From assembly GCA_003452935.1 (NCBI GenBank), contig DMMY01000030.1, positions 61,798 to 125,797 of the forward strand: 64,000 bases of DNA, given 5' to 3'. Both the position numbers and the translations under genes were made by a program. Shown here piece after piece: positions 17,957-27,100 of this stretch; position 1 is the stretch's first letter; every line of letters starts with the position of its first letter. The notes beneath the pieces were generated by a model. That model searched no databases, had not been told where the DNA came from, and saw only the letters and a list, made by a program, of their open reading frames with translations. Source of the stretch: Elusimicrobiota bacterium (lineage in GTDB: Bacteria; Elusimicrobiota; Elusimicrobia; UBA1565; UBA9628).

Positions 17957-17997
17957 AAAATAATGCCGACAATGCCAACAACATGATCTCCGGCACC
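17957..17997 (-). repeat. REP-like repeat copy 3
   Basis: On the minus strand it reads GGTGCCGGAGATCATGTTGT and starts 1 nt after the TGA of the 17999-18559 gene. It is a direct repeat of copy 2. Confidence 0.7.
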
Positions 17998-17998
17998 G

Positions 17999-18559
17999 TC
18001 ACCAGAGGCCTTTTTTCTTTTTCTTCTTGCCGTTCTCGTCGAGGCCGAGTTCCTTGCAGGCGGCGTCCCATTGGCTGCGGTCCCGCAGGACCTCAGCGCC
18101 CGCGACCTTGTTCTCCTTCAGCGTGACCTTGTAACCGGGGAATGCGGGGCTGATCTCATAGGCGAACGGCTGCAGGAATTCCGGGACATTTTTACCCCCG
18201 CCGCCGCGCAGAGCCACCCGCCAGGGTCCGCCGAATCGGTCCACGGCGAACTCGACGGCAATAGGGGCGGTGGATACCTCGGCGCGGAACTTGGTCTTGG
18301 GCGCCAGGCGGCGAGCCTTGTCCACCAGCCGGTCCCAATCCAGCACGGGCTGGACGTCGAGGCGCTCGAAAAGCGAGCAAGCCGGCGCCTGAGCGGCATC
18401 GGCGCAATGAAAAGTCGTGAAGCTGCCTATTTTGTCGAAGGTAAAAGCGCGGCTCGAAACCTTCAACAATTCGATTTCCCCCTCGTCATCCTGCGCACCG
18501 GCCACGCCGGAAATTCCCAGCACCATGGCAAAAAACAGCCCGGCTTTCGCGAAAATCAT
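17999..18559 (-). CDS. Secreted protein of unknown function
   Basis: A 186-aa protein starting MIFAKAGLFFAMVLG, with a signal peptide ending VAGA before QDDEGE. The mature domain contains SSRAFTFDKIGSFTTFHC and two Cys spaced for a disulfide. A Lys-rich cluster lies near the C-terminus. I do not recognise a family. The start was chosen at the signal peptide; a GGGGGG Shine-Dalgarno-like tract lies just upstream and TATAAT lies at 18586-18581. The frame is open much further upstream, but that extension is antisense to the ketosynthase gene. Confidence 0.65.
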   Translation of the reverse strand: MIFAKAGLFFAMVLGISGVAGAQDDEGEIELLKVSSRAFTFDKIGSFTTFHCADAAQAPACSLFERLDVQPVLDWDRLVDKARRLAPKTKFRAEVSTAPIAVEFAVDRFGGPWRVALRGGGGKNVPEFLQPFAYEISPAFPGYKVTLKENKVAGAEVLRDRSQWDAACKELGLDENGKKKKKKGLW

Positions 18560-18603
18560 GTTCCCCCCATGCACGACGATATTATACATCAAGCGCGGTT
18601 TGA

Positions 18604-18609
18604 TATAAT
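18604..18609 (+). promoter_or_regulatory. -10 box of the ketosynthase/aminotransferase cluster
   Basis: TATAAT in the context TTTGATATAATC, 37 nt before the ATG at 18647. A GGAGG Shine-Dalgarno sequence follows, so this transcript has a leader. The same TTTGATATAATC / TTTTGATATAATC context occurs at 44254. Confidence 0.45.
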
Positions 18610-18646
18610 CCTCCGGCATCAATATCCCGATTCTCCCGGAGGCGGC

Positions 18647-19645
18647 ATGCTCAACATACTCGGCCTCGGATTTCAAGTCGCCAAGACCGAGCTCGACAAT
18701 GATTTTCTGCACAAGGAAGTCGGTCTGGCTCTCGGCCCGGATTGGGTCGATTCGCGCCTGGGCATCAACAAGCGCTACAGCGTCCTGACCAAGGACTATA
18801 TCCTCAAGACCAAGAACGCGGACCCTCGGGAGGCGGTCGCTCTGGCCCGCTCTCAAAACCAGACTCCCGTGACCTTGGCCGCGGACGCGGCGCGGCAAGC
18901 CATGGCCCAGGCCGGGGTGGGGCCGGATCATATCGGGCTGGTCATCGCCAATAACGACACGCCCTTCGAGACCATCCCCAGCACGGCCAACCTCGTCGCC
19001 CAGGCCCTCGGCATCGGCTCCGGCCCGCATTGCGACGTCAACGCCTCTTGCTCCAGCTTCGCCCGGCACATGCACCTGCTCTCGGACATGGCCGCGGCGC
19101 TGCCCGAGTTCGCGCTCTGCGTCCAGACCGCGGCCTACACCACCCGGACCGACTACGGCCCCCGCTCCATGGACGGCTATATCTGGGGCGACGGCGCGGC
19201 CGCCCAGGTGGTCTCGACCCGGCGCCCGGGACGGCTCAAGGTGACGCCCTCGCTTTTCGCCACCAAGCCGGAAGCGGCCCATGACGTGGTCATCGACAAC
19301 GTCGGCCATTTCCGGCAAAAGGGCGCGGCGGTCAAGGAATTCTCCCTCAAAAAAACGGAAGAACTTTTTCAAGCCGTGGCGCAACGCTTCGGACTTGACC
19401 TCAAATCCGTCTACACCGTGGCCCACCAGGCCAATTTCGTCATGCAGAACAAGATCATCCGCGGACTGGACCTGTCCCCGGAGCGCCATCTGCGCAATGT
19501 CCAGAATCAGGGCAATATCGCGGCCGCCGGCATCCCCTCGGTCCTGGCGCAAAGCCTGCCGAGGCTGTCGCCAGGCGACCGCATCATCTACGCGGTGGTC
19601 GGATCAGGGCTGGCCTGGGGGGCCGGACTTCTGGAGGTCCTCTAA
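18647..19645 (+). CDS. 3-oxoacyl-ACP synthase III-like ketosynthase
   Basis: A 332-aa thiolase-fold enzyme. The KAS III triad is complete: Cys135 in DVNASCSSF, His260 in AHQAN and Asn290 in NQGNIAAAGIP. KAS III enzymes start fatty-acid or polyketide chains by condensing an acyl-CoA with malonyl-ACP. Residues 1-60 (LGLGFQVAKTELDN) differ from housekeeping FabH, so a specialised role is possible. The ATG at 18647 follows GGAGG. It heads a cluster with a malonyltransferase-like protein and two aminotransferases. Confidence 0.85.
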   Translation: MLNILGLGFQVAKTELDNDFLHKEVGLALGPDWVDSRLGINKRYSVLTKDYILKTKNADPREAVALARSQNQTPVTLAADAARQAMAQAGVGPDHIGLVIANNDTPFETIPSTANLVAQALGIGSGPHCDVNASCSSFARHMHLLSDMAAALPEFALCVQTAAYTTRTDYGPRSMDGYIWGDGAAAQVVSTRRPGRLKVTPSLFATKPEAAHDVVIDNVGHFRQKGAAVKEFSLKKTEELFQAVAQRFGLDLKSVYTVAHQANFVMQNKIIRGLDLSPERHLRNVQNQGNIAAAGIPSVLAQSLPRLSPGDRIIYAVVGSGLAWGAGLLEVL

Positions 19646-19670
19646 ATCCCGCGCTATCAAAGGAGACAAC

Positions 19671-20621
19671 ATGGGCAAGAAGTTTTGCGTGATGTTCGCA
19701 GGGCAGTCCGTGCAGGCCCCGGGAATGTGCCAGGAGCTTTGGAAGCTCCCCGCGGCGCGAGATATCCTTGAACGGCTCAAGCCTTCCCTAGGCGACGATC
19801 TGGAGGCTGTCACCACCGACATGCCGGCCGACGAACTCGCCCTCACCTTCAACGCCCAGCGCGCCATCCACGCCCATCACCTCGGCCACTGGTTCGCTTA
19901 CCTGGCGAAAAATCCCGAGACCGAACTCTGCGGCGCCATCGGGCATTCCATGGGAGTGGCCGCGGCCCTGGTCGCGGCCGGCTCCATGAGCGTGGAGGAT
20001 TCGGGCGCCTTTATCCGGGCCCGGGCCGAGGCATTCCGCGACGTGTGCCGGACCTTTAGCGAACCGCAGGGCATGGCCGCGGTGGTCACCAAGAACCTGC
20101 GCGATTTCAAGGACCGCATCGAGTCATTTCCCGGCGTGGCCCTGGCCCTGCACAATACCCAGGGCAAGGGAACTATCGGCGGCAAGCTCTCGGACATCGA
20201 GGCCTTCGCGGCGCATGCCAAGAAAGAGAAGTGGCCCATGAAGGTCCTGGTTCTCAAGGTGGAAGGCCCCTACCACACAACGGCTTTCGCGCCGTGCCGA
20301 GAAAGGCTCAAGGCGGCTCTGGAGAAGATCGCCGTCGCCCCTCCCAAGGCGCCGGTCTTCATGGGGACCTCAGGCTTGGCCGAATTCGACCCGGCCAGAA
20401 TCAAGGACCTGCTTGTCGAGCAGGCGGATCATTTGGAGCGGCATTTCGACGCGGTCTGGGCGGCCTACGAGCGCGGCTGCCGCGATTTCCTCGAGGTGTC
20501 CTACAAGCCCCAGCCCGTCACCTGGCTGGGCGACCAGCTCACCGGCGCCGACGGCAAGGCCCTGCCTGACGTGACGTCCATGACGGTCAAGACCGAGGAC
20601 TTGGCGTTAATGCTACAATAG
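19671..20621 (+). CDS. FabD-like malonyl/acyl transferase
   Basis: A 316-aa protein with the acyltransferase fold. The catalytic Ser93 lies in GHSMG and His202 in GPYHTTAF, close to the E. coli FabD positions. The N-terminal oxyanion loop reads FAGQSVQAPGM rather than the usual GQGSQ, so it is a diverged member. FabD moves malonyl from CoA to ACP. An AAAGGAG Shine-Dalgarno sequence precedes the ATG, and it follows the ketosynthase by 25 nt. No acyl carrier protein is encoded in the cluster. Confidence 0.82.
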   Translation: MGKKFCVMFAGQSVQAPGMCQELWKLPAARDILERLKPSLGDDLEAVTTDMPADELALTFNAQRAIHAHHLGHWFAYLAKNPETELCGAIGHSMGVAAALVAAGSMSVEDSGAFIRARAEAFRDVCRTFSEPQGMAAVVTKNLRDFKDRIESFPGVALALHNTQGKGTIGGKLSDIEAFAAHAKKEKWPMKVLVLKVEGPYHTTAFAPCRERLKAALEKIAVAPPKAPVFMGTSGLAEFDPARIKDLLVEQADHLERHFDAVWAAYERGCRDFLEVSYKPQPVTWLGDQLTGADGKALPDVTSMTVKTEDLALMLQ

Positions 20622-20632
20622 GGCCCATATTT

Positions 20633-21994
20633 ATGGTCAAAGAGCATAGTTATCCTCACGGCAACGTCTTTTATCGCGCTCTGCGGCGGCCCCTGCCCTG
20701 CATCACGCGCGGCGAAGGCTGCTATCTCTACGATCAAAGCGGCAAGCGCTATCTCGACGCCTCGGGCGGAGCCTTCGTGGCCAACCTGGGCCATGGCGTA
20801 GCCGAGATCAGCCAGGCCTGCTTCGAGCAGGGCCGCCAAATCGCCTACGTCAACGGCACGGCTTTCACCAGCGAGCCGGCCGAGGAACTCGCCGCGGAAC
20901 TGGCCGAGCTTTCCCCGCGCGGCATGGATAAGGCCTATTTTCTTTCCAGCGGCTCCGAAGCCGTCGAAGCGGCGCTGAAGCTCGCCCGCCAGTATTGGGT
21001 GGAAACCGGACAACCCTCGAAGCACAAAATCATATCGCGAACCCCGGGCTACCACGGAAATACGCTGCTCGCCCTCTCGGCCTCGGCCCGGGAACATTAC
21101 CGAAAGCTTTACGGCTCCTGGCTGGTCAAGGTCCCCATGATCCCGGCGCCCTATCCCTATCGCTGTTCCTGCCAAGGCGCCCCTGAATGCCCGGCGTGCA
21201 CCGGAGCGGCCCTTGAGGAGACCATCCTGCGCGAGGGTCCCGAGACCGTGGCCGCGTTCATCGCCGAGCCCGTGGGCGGCTCGTCGACCGGGGCCAGCGT
21301 GCCCGGGCCCGGCTACTATCGCCGCATCCGGGAGATATGCGACCGCCACAAGGTCCTGTTCATCGCCGACGAGGTTCTCTGCGGGGCGGGCCGCACCGGC
21401 AAGTGGCTGGCCATGGAATACTACGGCGTCGTGCCGGACATCATCACCATGGGCAAGGGCATCAGCGGCGGCTACGTGCCGCTCTCCGCGGTGATCACCT
21501 CGCGGCGCGTCATCGACCCCATCGCCCAGGGCAGCGGGCAATTCAAGCACGCCCAGACCTTCTCCCACGTCCCTTCCATCTGCGCCGTGGGCTTGGCCGC
21601 GATCCGTTATATCAAGAACCGCGGGCTCGTGGCCCTGGCCGCGCAGACCGGCGCCGTCCTGCAAAAGCGCCTCAAGACGCTTCAAGGCCTTCCGGCCGTG
21701 GGCGACGTGCGCGGCATCGGGATGCTGGCCGGCGTCGAGTTCGTGGCGGAGAAGGCGAGCAAGAAGCCCTTCGCGCGGGGCCTCAAGTTCGCCGAGACCT
21801 TCGCCGAATCCGCCCAGGAGGCCGGGCTCGTGGTCTGGCCCAACATGGGACAGGCCGACGGAGAGAACGGCGACATCGCCATGATCGCCCCGCCCTTCAT
21901 CATCAGCGAAGCCGAGATCGATTCCCTGGTCTCCCTGTTCAAGACCGCCTTGAATTCCACGCTCGCCAAGCTCGCCCAAACCGAGAGGAGGTGA
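20633..21994 (+). CDS. Class III PLP-dependent aminotransferase
   Basis: A 453-aa fold-type I aminotransferase. The PLP lysine is Lys275 in MGKGISGGYVPL, preceded by FIADEVLCGAGRTGKW. An insert with CSC and CPAC may bind a metal; it occurs in a subset of class III enzymes often labelled aspartate or beta-alanine aminotransferases. Substrate is uncertain. The start lies 11 nt after the FabD-like stop, with a TACAAT overlapping that stop. Confidence 0.85.
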   Translation: MVKEHSYPHGNVFYRALRRPLPCITRGEGCYLYDQSGKRYLDASGGAFVANLGHGVAEISQACFEQGRQIAYVNGTAFTSEPAEELAAELAELSPRGMDKAYFLSSGSEAVEAALKLARQYWVETGQPSKHKIISRTPGYHGNTLLALSASAREHYRKLYGSWLVKVPMIPAPYPYRCSCQGAPECPACTGAALEETILREGPETVAAFIAEPVGGSSTGASVPGPGYYRRIREICDRHKVLFIADEVLCGAGRTGKWLAMEYYGVVPDIITMGKGISGGYVPLSAVITSRRVIDPIAQGSGQFKHAQTFSHVPSICAVGLAAIRYIKNRGLVALAAQTGAVLQKRLKTLQGLPAVGDVRGIGMLAGVEFVAEKASKKPFARGLKFAETFAESAQEAGLVVWPNMGQADGENGDIAMIAPPFIISEAEIDSLVSLFKTALNSTLAKLAQTERR

Positions 21995-21997
21995 CCC

Positions 21998-23317
21998 ATG
22001 CCGCCAAAAACCGCAGCCGTAAGGACCGACTACCCCCGCATCCTCGTGCCTCCTCCGGGGCCCAGGGCCAAGAAAATAATCGCCTTGGACCGCGCGTGGA
22101 CCTCGCCGTCCTACATCAAGGAATATCCCCTGGTCGTGGCCACCGGAAAGGGCGCCATGCTCGAAGACGTGGACGGCAACCGGTTCATCGACTGGATGGC
22201 CGGCATCGCGGTCTCCGCCACCGGGTACAACCACCCGAAGATCAACTCCGCCATCCACGAGGCCGCGGACAAATTTCTCCACATCTGCGGCACCGACTTT
22301 TATTACGAGGCCCTGGCGCGCCTCTGCGAGAGACTCGCCCGCTGCGCGCCCGGCAATGAGAAATACCGGGTCTTTCTGACCAACTCCGGCACCGAGGCCG
22401 TGGAGGGCGCGGTCAAGCTCGCGCGCTACCACACCAAAAGGCCGCACCTGATCGCGTTTGAAGGCGCCTTCCATGGCCGCTCCTACGCCGCGGTGACCCT
22501 GACCTGCAGCAAGGTCAAGTACAAGGCCGGCTTCGGGCCCATGCTGCCCGAGGTGAGCCATCTGCCCTTCGACAACCCGTACCGCGGAGGCGACGCCCTG
22601 GCCGCGGCGCGCAGGCTTTTTGAGACCAAGGTCTCGCCCAAGGACGTGGCCGCGGTCTTCATGGAGCCCATCCAGGGCGAGGGCGGCTATATCATGCCCC
22701 GGCCCGAATTCGTGAAAGCCTGGCGTCAAATATGCGATGAACACGGCATTCTCCTGGTCTTCGACGAGATACAATCCGGCGTGGGGCGCACCGGCAAGAT
22801 GTGGGCCTGCGAGCATTACAACGTGGAGCCCGACATCCTGCTCTGCGCCAAGGGGCTCGGCTCGGGCCTGCCCATCGGCGCCATCGTGGCCAAGGAGAGA
22901 GTCATGACCTGGGGCCAAGGCACGCACGGCACGACGTTCGGAGGCAACCCGGTCTGCTGCGCCGCGGCCCTGGCGACCCTCGATGTCGTGGAAAAAGAAC
23001 TCTGCGACAACGCGGCCAAGATGGGCGAGCGCCTCTTGGCCGGGCTGCGCCGGCTGCAGTCCGAGCACGCCTGCATCGGCGACGTCCGCGGCGTCGGGCT
23101 CATGATCGGCGTGGAATTCATAAAGGACGCCAAGACCAAGGAACCCGACGCGGAGCTCGTGGCCAGGCTCGAGGCGCTGGCCTTCGGCAAAGGGCTGCTG
23201 CTGCTCTCCTGCGGCAAGGCCGTCATCCGCGTGGCCCCGCCGCTCGTGCTCAATCCCTACGACGTGGACACGGGCCTGGACATCCTCGACGACTGCCTCA
23301 CGGAGCTAGGACGCTAG
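21998..23317 (+). CDS. Class III aminotransferase, acetylornithine/4-aminobutyrate family
   Basis: A 439-aa enzyme with FDEIQSGVGRTGKMWA and the PLP lysine Lys285 in CAKGLGSGLPIGA. The N-terminus (PPPGPRAKKIIALDR) matches the archaeal-type GABA/acetylornithine aminotransferase group. It starts 3 nt after the previous aminotransferase and has GAGGAGG just upstream. The pairing of two amino-transferring enzymes with KAS III and FabD-like proteins suggests amino-lipid or polyketide-amine synthesis, but primary amino-acid metabolism is equally possible. Confidence 0.87.
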   Translation: MPPKTAAVRTDYPRILVPPPGPRAKKIIALDRAWTSPSYIKEYPLVVATGKGAMLEDVDGNRFIDWMAGIAVSATGYNHPKINSAIHEAADKFLHICGTDFYYEALARLCERLARCAPGNEKYRVFLTNSGTEAVEGAVKLARYHTKRPHLIAFEGAFHGRSYAAVTLTCSKVKYKAGFGPMLPEVSHLPFDNPYRGGDALAAARRLFETKVSPKDVAAVFMEPIQGEGGYIMPRPEFVKAWRQICDEHGILLVFDEIQSGVGRTGKMWACEHYNVEPDILLCAKGLGSGLPIGAIVAKERVMTWGQGTHGTTFGGNPVCCAAALATLDVVEKELCDNAAKMGERLLAGLRRLQSEHACIGDVRGVGLMIGVEFIKDAKTKEPDAELVARLEALAFGKGLLLLSCGKAVIRVAPPLVLNPYDVDTGLDILDDCLTELGR

Positions 23318-24045
23318 CGGCCGGACTTTTCCTAGCCGCGGCCTTGCTGGGGGAACTGCCCTTGGCGGCCGCGCGAGAAATCCCCGCAGAGGTCTTCGCG
23401 CGCCTGCGCGAAGGCGCCAGCCCCGAGGATCGATTGGAGGCCATCCGCCAACTGCGCGCGGACGCGGGCTCGCGCAGCCGCCATGCCTTGGCCGCCGCGA
23501 TGCGCGAAGATCTCAACGACCGCGTCCGCCAGGCCGCGGCCCTGGCCCTGCTGGATGCCCCGGACGGCCAGACCATCCAGGACCTCGATGAATTTCTCTC
23601 CCAGGAGCAAGGAGAGGAGGTGCGCCGGGCCGTGTGCGTGGCCCTGAGTTCCGCGCCCGCGGACAATTCCGGCGCCATCAGCCTGCTCGGCGGCAGGCTT
23701 TTGCAGGACGGGTCCGGCGCGGTGCGGCTGGCCGCCGTGGAAAGCCTGCGGGCCCGGGGAGACCGCCGGGCCTTGGGAGACCTCAAGATCGCCGCGCAGA
23801 AAGATGCGGACCCGGCCGTGCGCCGTCAGGCTCAAGCCGCCTGGAAGATCCTCAACCAGCCCGCGCCCAAGCCCAAGGCCATGAAGACCAAGGCCGCGCC
23901 CGTCCAGGGGCCGTGCCAATGCTCGCGCGGCCCGATGAAGCTGCGCGCCCGCCAAACCACGCGCGAGGAGTGCGAGCACTCTTTTCGCAACAGCTACCAG
24001 CGGCAGGGATTTTCCTGCTCCTGGAACTCGATGCAGCTGGAGTAG
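23293..24045 (+). CDS. Exported HEAT-repeat protein with Cys-rich tail
   Basis: A roughly 250-aa protein. No ATG fits; a CTG at 23293, overlapping the aminotransferase end by 25 nt, gives a good signal peptide (LAAGLFLAAALLGELPLAAA). Residues about 35-190 hold HEAT/PBS-lyase-like helical repeats (RLEAIRQLRAD, RVRQAAALALLD, VRRAVCVALSS, VRLAAVESLRARGD, VRRQAQAAW). The last 55 residues are Cys-rich (CQCSRG, REECEHSF, FSCSW). The final 100 bp of the locus recur exactly at 28463-28562. The start codon is uncertain. Confidence 0.6.
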   Translation: MPHGARTLAAGLFLAAALLGELPLAAAREIPAEVFARLREGASPEDRLEAIRQLRADAGSRSRHALAAAMREDLNDRVRQAAALALLDAPDGQTIQDLDEFLSQEQGEEVRRAVCVALSSAPADNSGAISLLGGRLLQDGSGAVRLAAVESLRARGDRRALGDLKIAAQKDADPAVRRQAQAAWKILNQPAPKPKAMKTKAAPVQGPCQCSRGPMKLRARQTTREECEHSFRNSYQRQGFSCSWNSMQLE

Positions 24046-24055
24046 TCAGCGGCCG
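23956..24055 (+). repeat. 100-bp exact direct repeat, copy A1
   Basis: Covers the last 30 codons of the HEAT gene plus 10 nt. It is identical to 28463-28562. The bases after A1 also look like a decayed copy of the response-regulator 3' end. Confidence 0.9.
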
Positions 24056-24173
24056 CCGCGTTCGGCTTCGCAAAACGGGCTGATCTGTGAAGCCAAAAGT
24101 CCCAGGAACCACAGGCCCCTTAGACCCGTTCTAACTGCCCCCTTGGACCCATAAAGACCGGCCGGATGCCGAT

Positions 24174-24179
24174 TATAAT
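24174..24179 (+). promoter_or_regulatory. Consensus -10 box of a predicted leaderless gene
   Basis: A perfect TATAAT ends 6 nt before the ATG at 24186, so transcription should start at the ATG. No Shine-Dalgarno sequence is visible. Confidence 0.6.
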
Positions 24180-24185
24180 CTAACT

Positions 24186-27100
24186 ATGCCCTCGGGAGCG
24201 GCGGGAAGAACCAGGCTCATCGTCGCTGTTCTCTACTTCCTTTCTTGCGGGACTCTGCCCGCCCCGCCAGCCTTTGCCGTCGTGGCCAAGGCCGTCGTCC
24301 GCATCCCCTCGGCCCAAACGCCCATAAGCCGTCCGGCGGCAGCGGAGTTCTTCCAGACGGCCCTAGACAAACTCCAAGGCGTCGCCGGGCTGAGCCTCGC
24401 GCCCAGGCTCGGGGCTCGCATGACGGCCGCCCCGCTTCCCGGCGACGCCCCTTCTCCCCTGACCCCTGCCGCGGGCATTGTCGCCGTTCCCGCCGAACCC
24501 CTGGCGGTCAAGGCACCGCCGAACGAGGTGCGGCAGACGCCTGACCAGGAGGATGTCCTTCCGGTCGGGGCCGGCCTTCGCCTCCAAACGCAACGCCTAC
24601 AAGACGAAGCCGGAGCGATCCGGGAAGGGCACTCCGTCGGAAGCTCGGCTTTCGACACGCCCGAGCGCGTGCCGGTAGAAGCGCAGGCCGTTGACGGCTC
24701 CGCCGCCTCGGCCGGCTTGAGCTCGCGGTGCAGTCCGCGGCTGCTGGCCGGCGTCAAGTCCGAACTGGCGGAAACCTGGCCGTTTTTGACTTTCAACCAG
24801 GACTGGCTAGCCAGCCATTCCCAGGATCCCCGGACCTTGGCCAAGGTCCGCATCGCGCACGCCCTGACCTGGACCCTCGGCATGGGCGCCGGGGCCGCGG
24901 TCGCGGCGGCGTTCCTGCCCGCTTTCGGGATCCCGGTCTTGGCTCCGGCGGCCATGCTGGCCGCGGGGTCCCTCGGGACCGCGGCGGCGCATCTCGTCTA
25001 CAACCACCTAGCCCGGCCGGTCCTAAACCGGCTCTTCCCGTCGCTCGCCCTGCCCCTTTTGACCGCTCCGGAGACGGAGCTCGCCCTCGAGACGATTCTT
25101 CCCGAAGAGGCTCGCGACGTGATCCGCAGGGTGCTCAACCGCGACATCGAGATGGCGGCCGCGGACTCCCACAATATCGGGTGGAAGAAGGCCAAGGACG
25201 AGGCTTTAGCCAATCCGAGCGACCCCTTCGTCGGCTGGGCGCCCCAGCGCATCAAGGTCTCCGGCGAGATCAAGGCCAAAAGCCGCGAGGAGCTCTCCCG
25301 CCTGACCGGCATCGAGATCAGCGAGGAGAAATATCGCGCCATCCGCGACTCGCCGGAGGGCAAGGACATCACCCATCCCGACTACAAGCCGTATCCCGAG
25401 ATGCTGCGCGACCAGACTGACGGCGGGACCTATATGGCCGGCAAGAACGCCCTGCCTCTGCTGGTCTTATCCCTCTACCTCTCGGATTTCAGGACCCTGG
25501 AAACCCGCACCAAGGCGGGGCTCAAGAGGGTCCTGCAGGGGCTCCTGGACGGGACGGACAAGGCCGGCATCGATGAGCTCAGCCGCCTCATGCACATGGC
25601 CTTCGAGGGGTTCGTCCTCGGCAACGGAGAGCGCGGCTACGACAACACGGTGGCCGAGATGCGGCAGACCGGCAAGACCGTGACGCGCAAGAAGCGCGAC
25701 GATTTTCTGCCTTTCAACGATCTTCACCAGGACGTGCAGGCGCTGGACTCCTACACCCTGCTGCCGGCGGCGAAATGGTTCATAGGGGCCCTGCAATCCT
25801 ATGACGAAGCGCCGCCGCATGCCTTCTATGAGCTTCTCAACATGGACCCCGGACGGCTGAACCGGATGCCCATCCTGCCCGCCAAGGCGGCGATCCACTG
25901 GCTTCGCGGCAAGTCCATGGAATTCCAAGAAAGATTCCAGGAAGCGCTCGATGAGCTCAAGAAGATCAACCAGGAGACGGCCGAGAACACGAAACTCGCC
26001 GCCTCGCCCGAGGAAGCCAAGCGGCTGAAGGCTTCTTCCGAGCAGCGGCGCTCCGCCGAGCTTTGGCGGCTGATGGAGAGCCGAGGGCTCGGGAACCTCG
26101 AAGCCGACGAGATCAGCCTCGTCTTTTGCGCTTTCAAGGACCAGGGCCTCTTCCGCGACATGGTCAAGCTCTATGACCAGGCTCCCAGCCGGACCTTCAA
26201 GTCTTCCACGGTGATGCGCGAGTTTCTGGCCGTGGCCCTGCACAAGATCGGCGAACTGGACCGCAGCCAGGCGGTGATCGAGAGCCTCAATGCCACGCGC
26301 CCATCCGGCGAGGCCTATGGAATACTCGGCAAGATCGAGAAGCTGCGCGACCAGGCCGGAGACCCGGACGCCTTGCGGCGCTCCATAGAGGCTCTCGAGA
26401 AAGGGTTTCTTTTGGATTTCGAGTTCTACCCGGGGATCAACTTGGTTTACAACATGATTACCGCAGGCATGCGCGAGGGCTCGTTCGAGACGATCGGCCA
26501 GGCCGAGCACATCTGCCGCATGGTCCACCTCTCCGCCATGAAGGCGGGAGGGCTTGAATCCGGCGATTTCTGGACCCTGGCGACAATCCTGGAATCCTCA
26601 GTAATCCTGGGCTGGGACCAGGAAGTTCAGCAGGCCCTGCCGAAAGTCATGTCCAAGGCCTCGGCCGAATGGGAGATCCAGGCGCCCATCGAAAACCTCG
26701 AGAGGCTGCGCGGGCAGATCGCGCAGGCCGGAGACCGCTGGCCTCAAGGCGCGCAGAAGATCCGCAGGCTCGACGCCGTGATCGCGACCTTGCGCCAGCG
26801 GCTCGGTTCCCTGCACCAGAAAGTCTCCGACGCCCCGGCGCATGCCCGGCGGGCGACCGCGGCCGCCCGCAAGGCGGCGAAACTTCTCGACATCGGCTTC
26901 AGCTTTGGAGAGATCAAGTCCACGGCCTTGAGCGGCAACGTGCGCTTCGGCGGACAGACCCACGAGCAGATGGTCAACAGATGGGACTTCGCCGTGGTCA
27001 GGGCGATCTTGAAGCACCTGGGTCTGGGCCAGGCCGACGTGGGATTCGCGGCCTTCAATGAGAAGATCGACGAACTCATCCGGCAAAGGTTCGACACGCA

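Noticed and set aside
18071..18646. Upstream in-frame extension of the ketosynthase
   Set aside because: It runs antisense through a signal-peptide gene and lacks KAS similarity; the ATG at 18647 has a good ribosome-binding site.
20501..23068. 855-codon open frame on the minus strand
   Set aside because: It is antisense to the malonyltransferase and two clear aminotransferase genes, and its product is Gly/His/Arg-rich without motifs.
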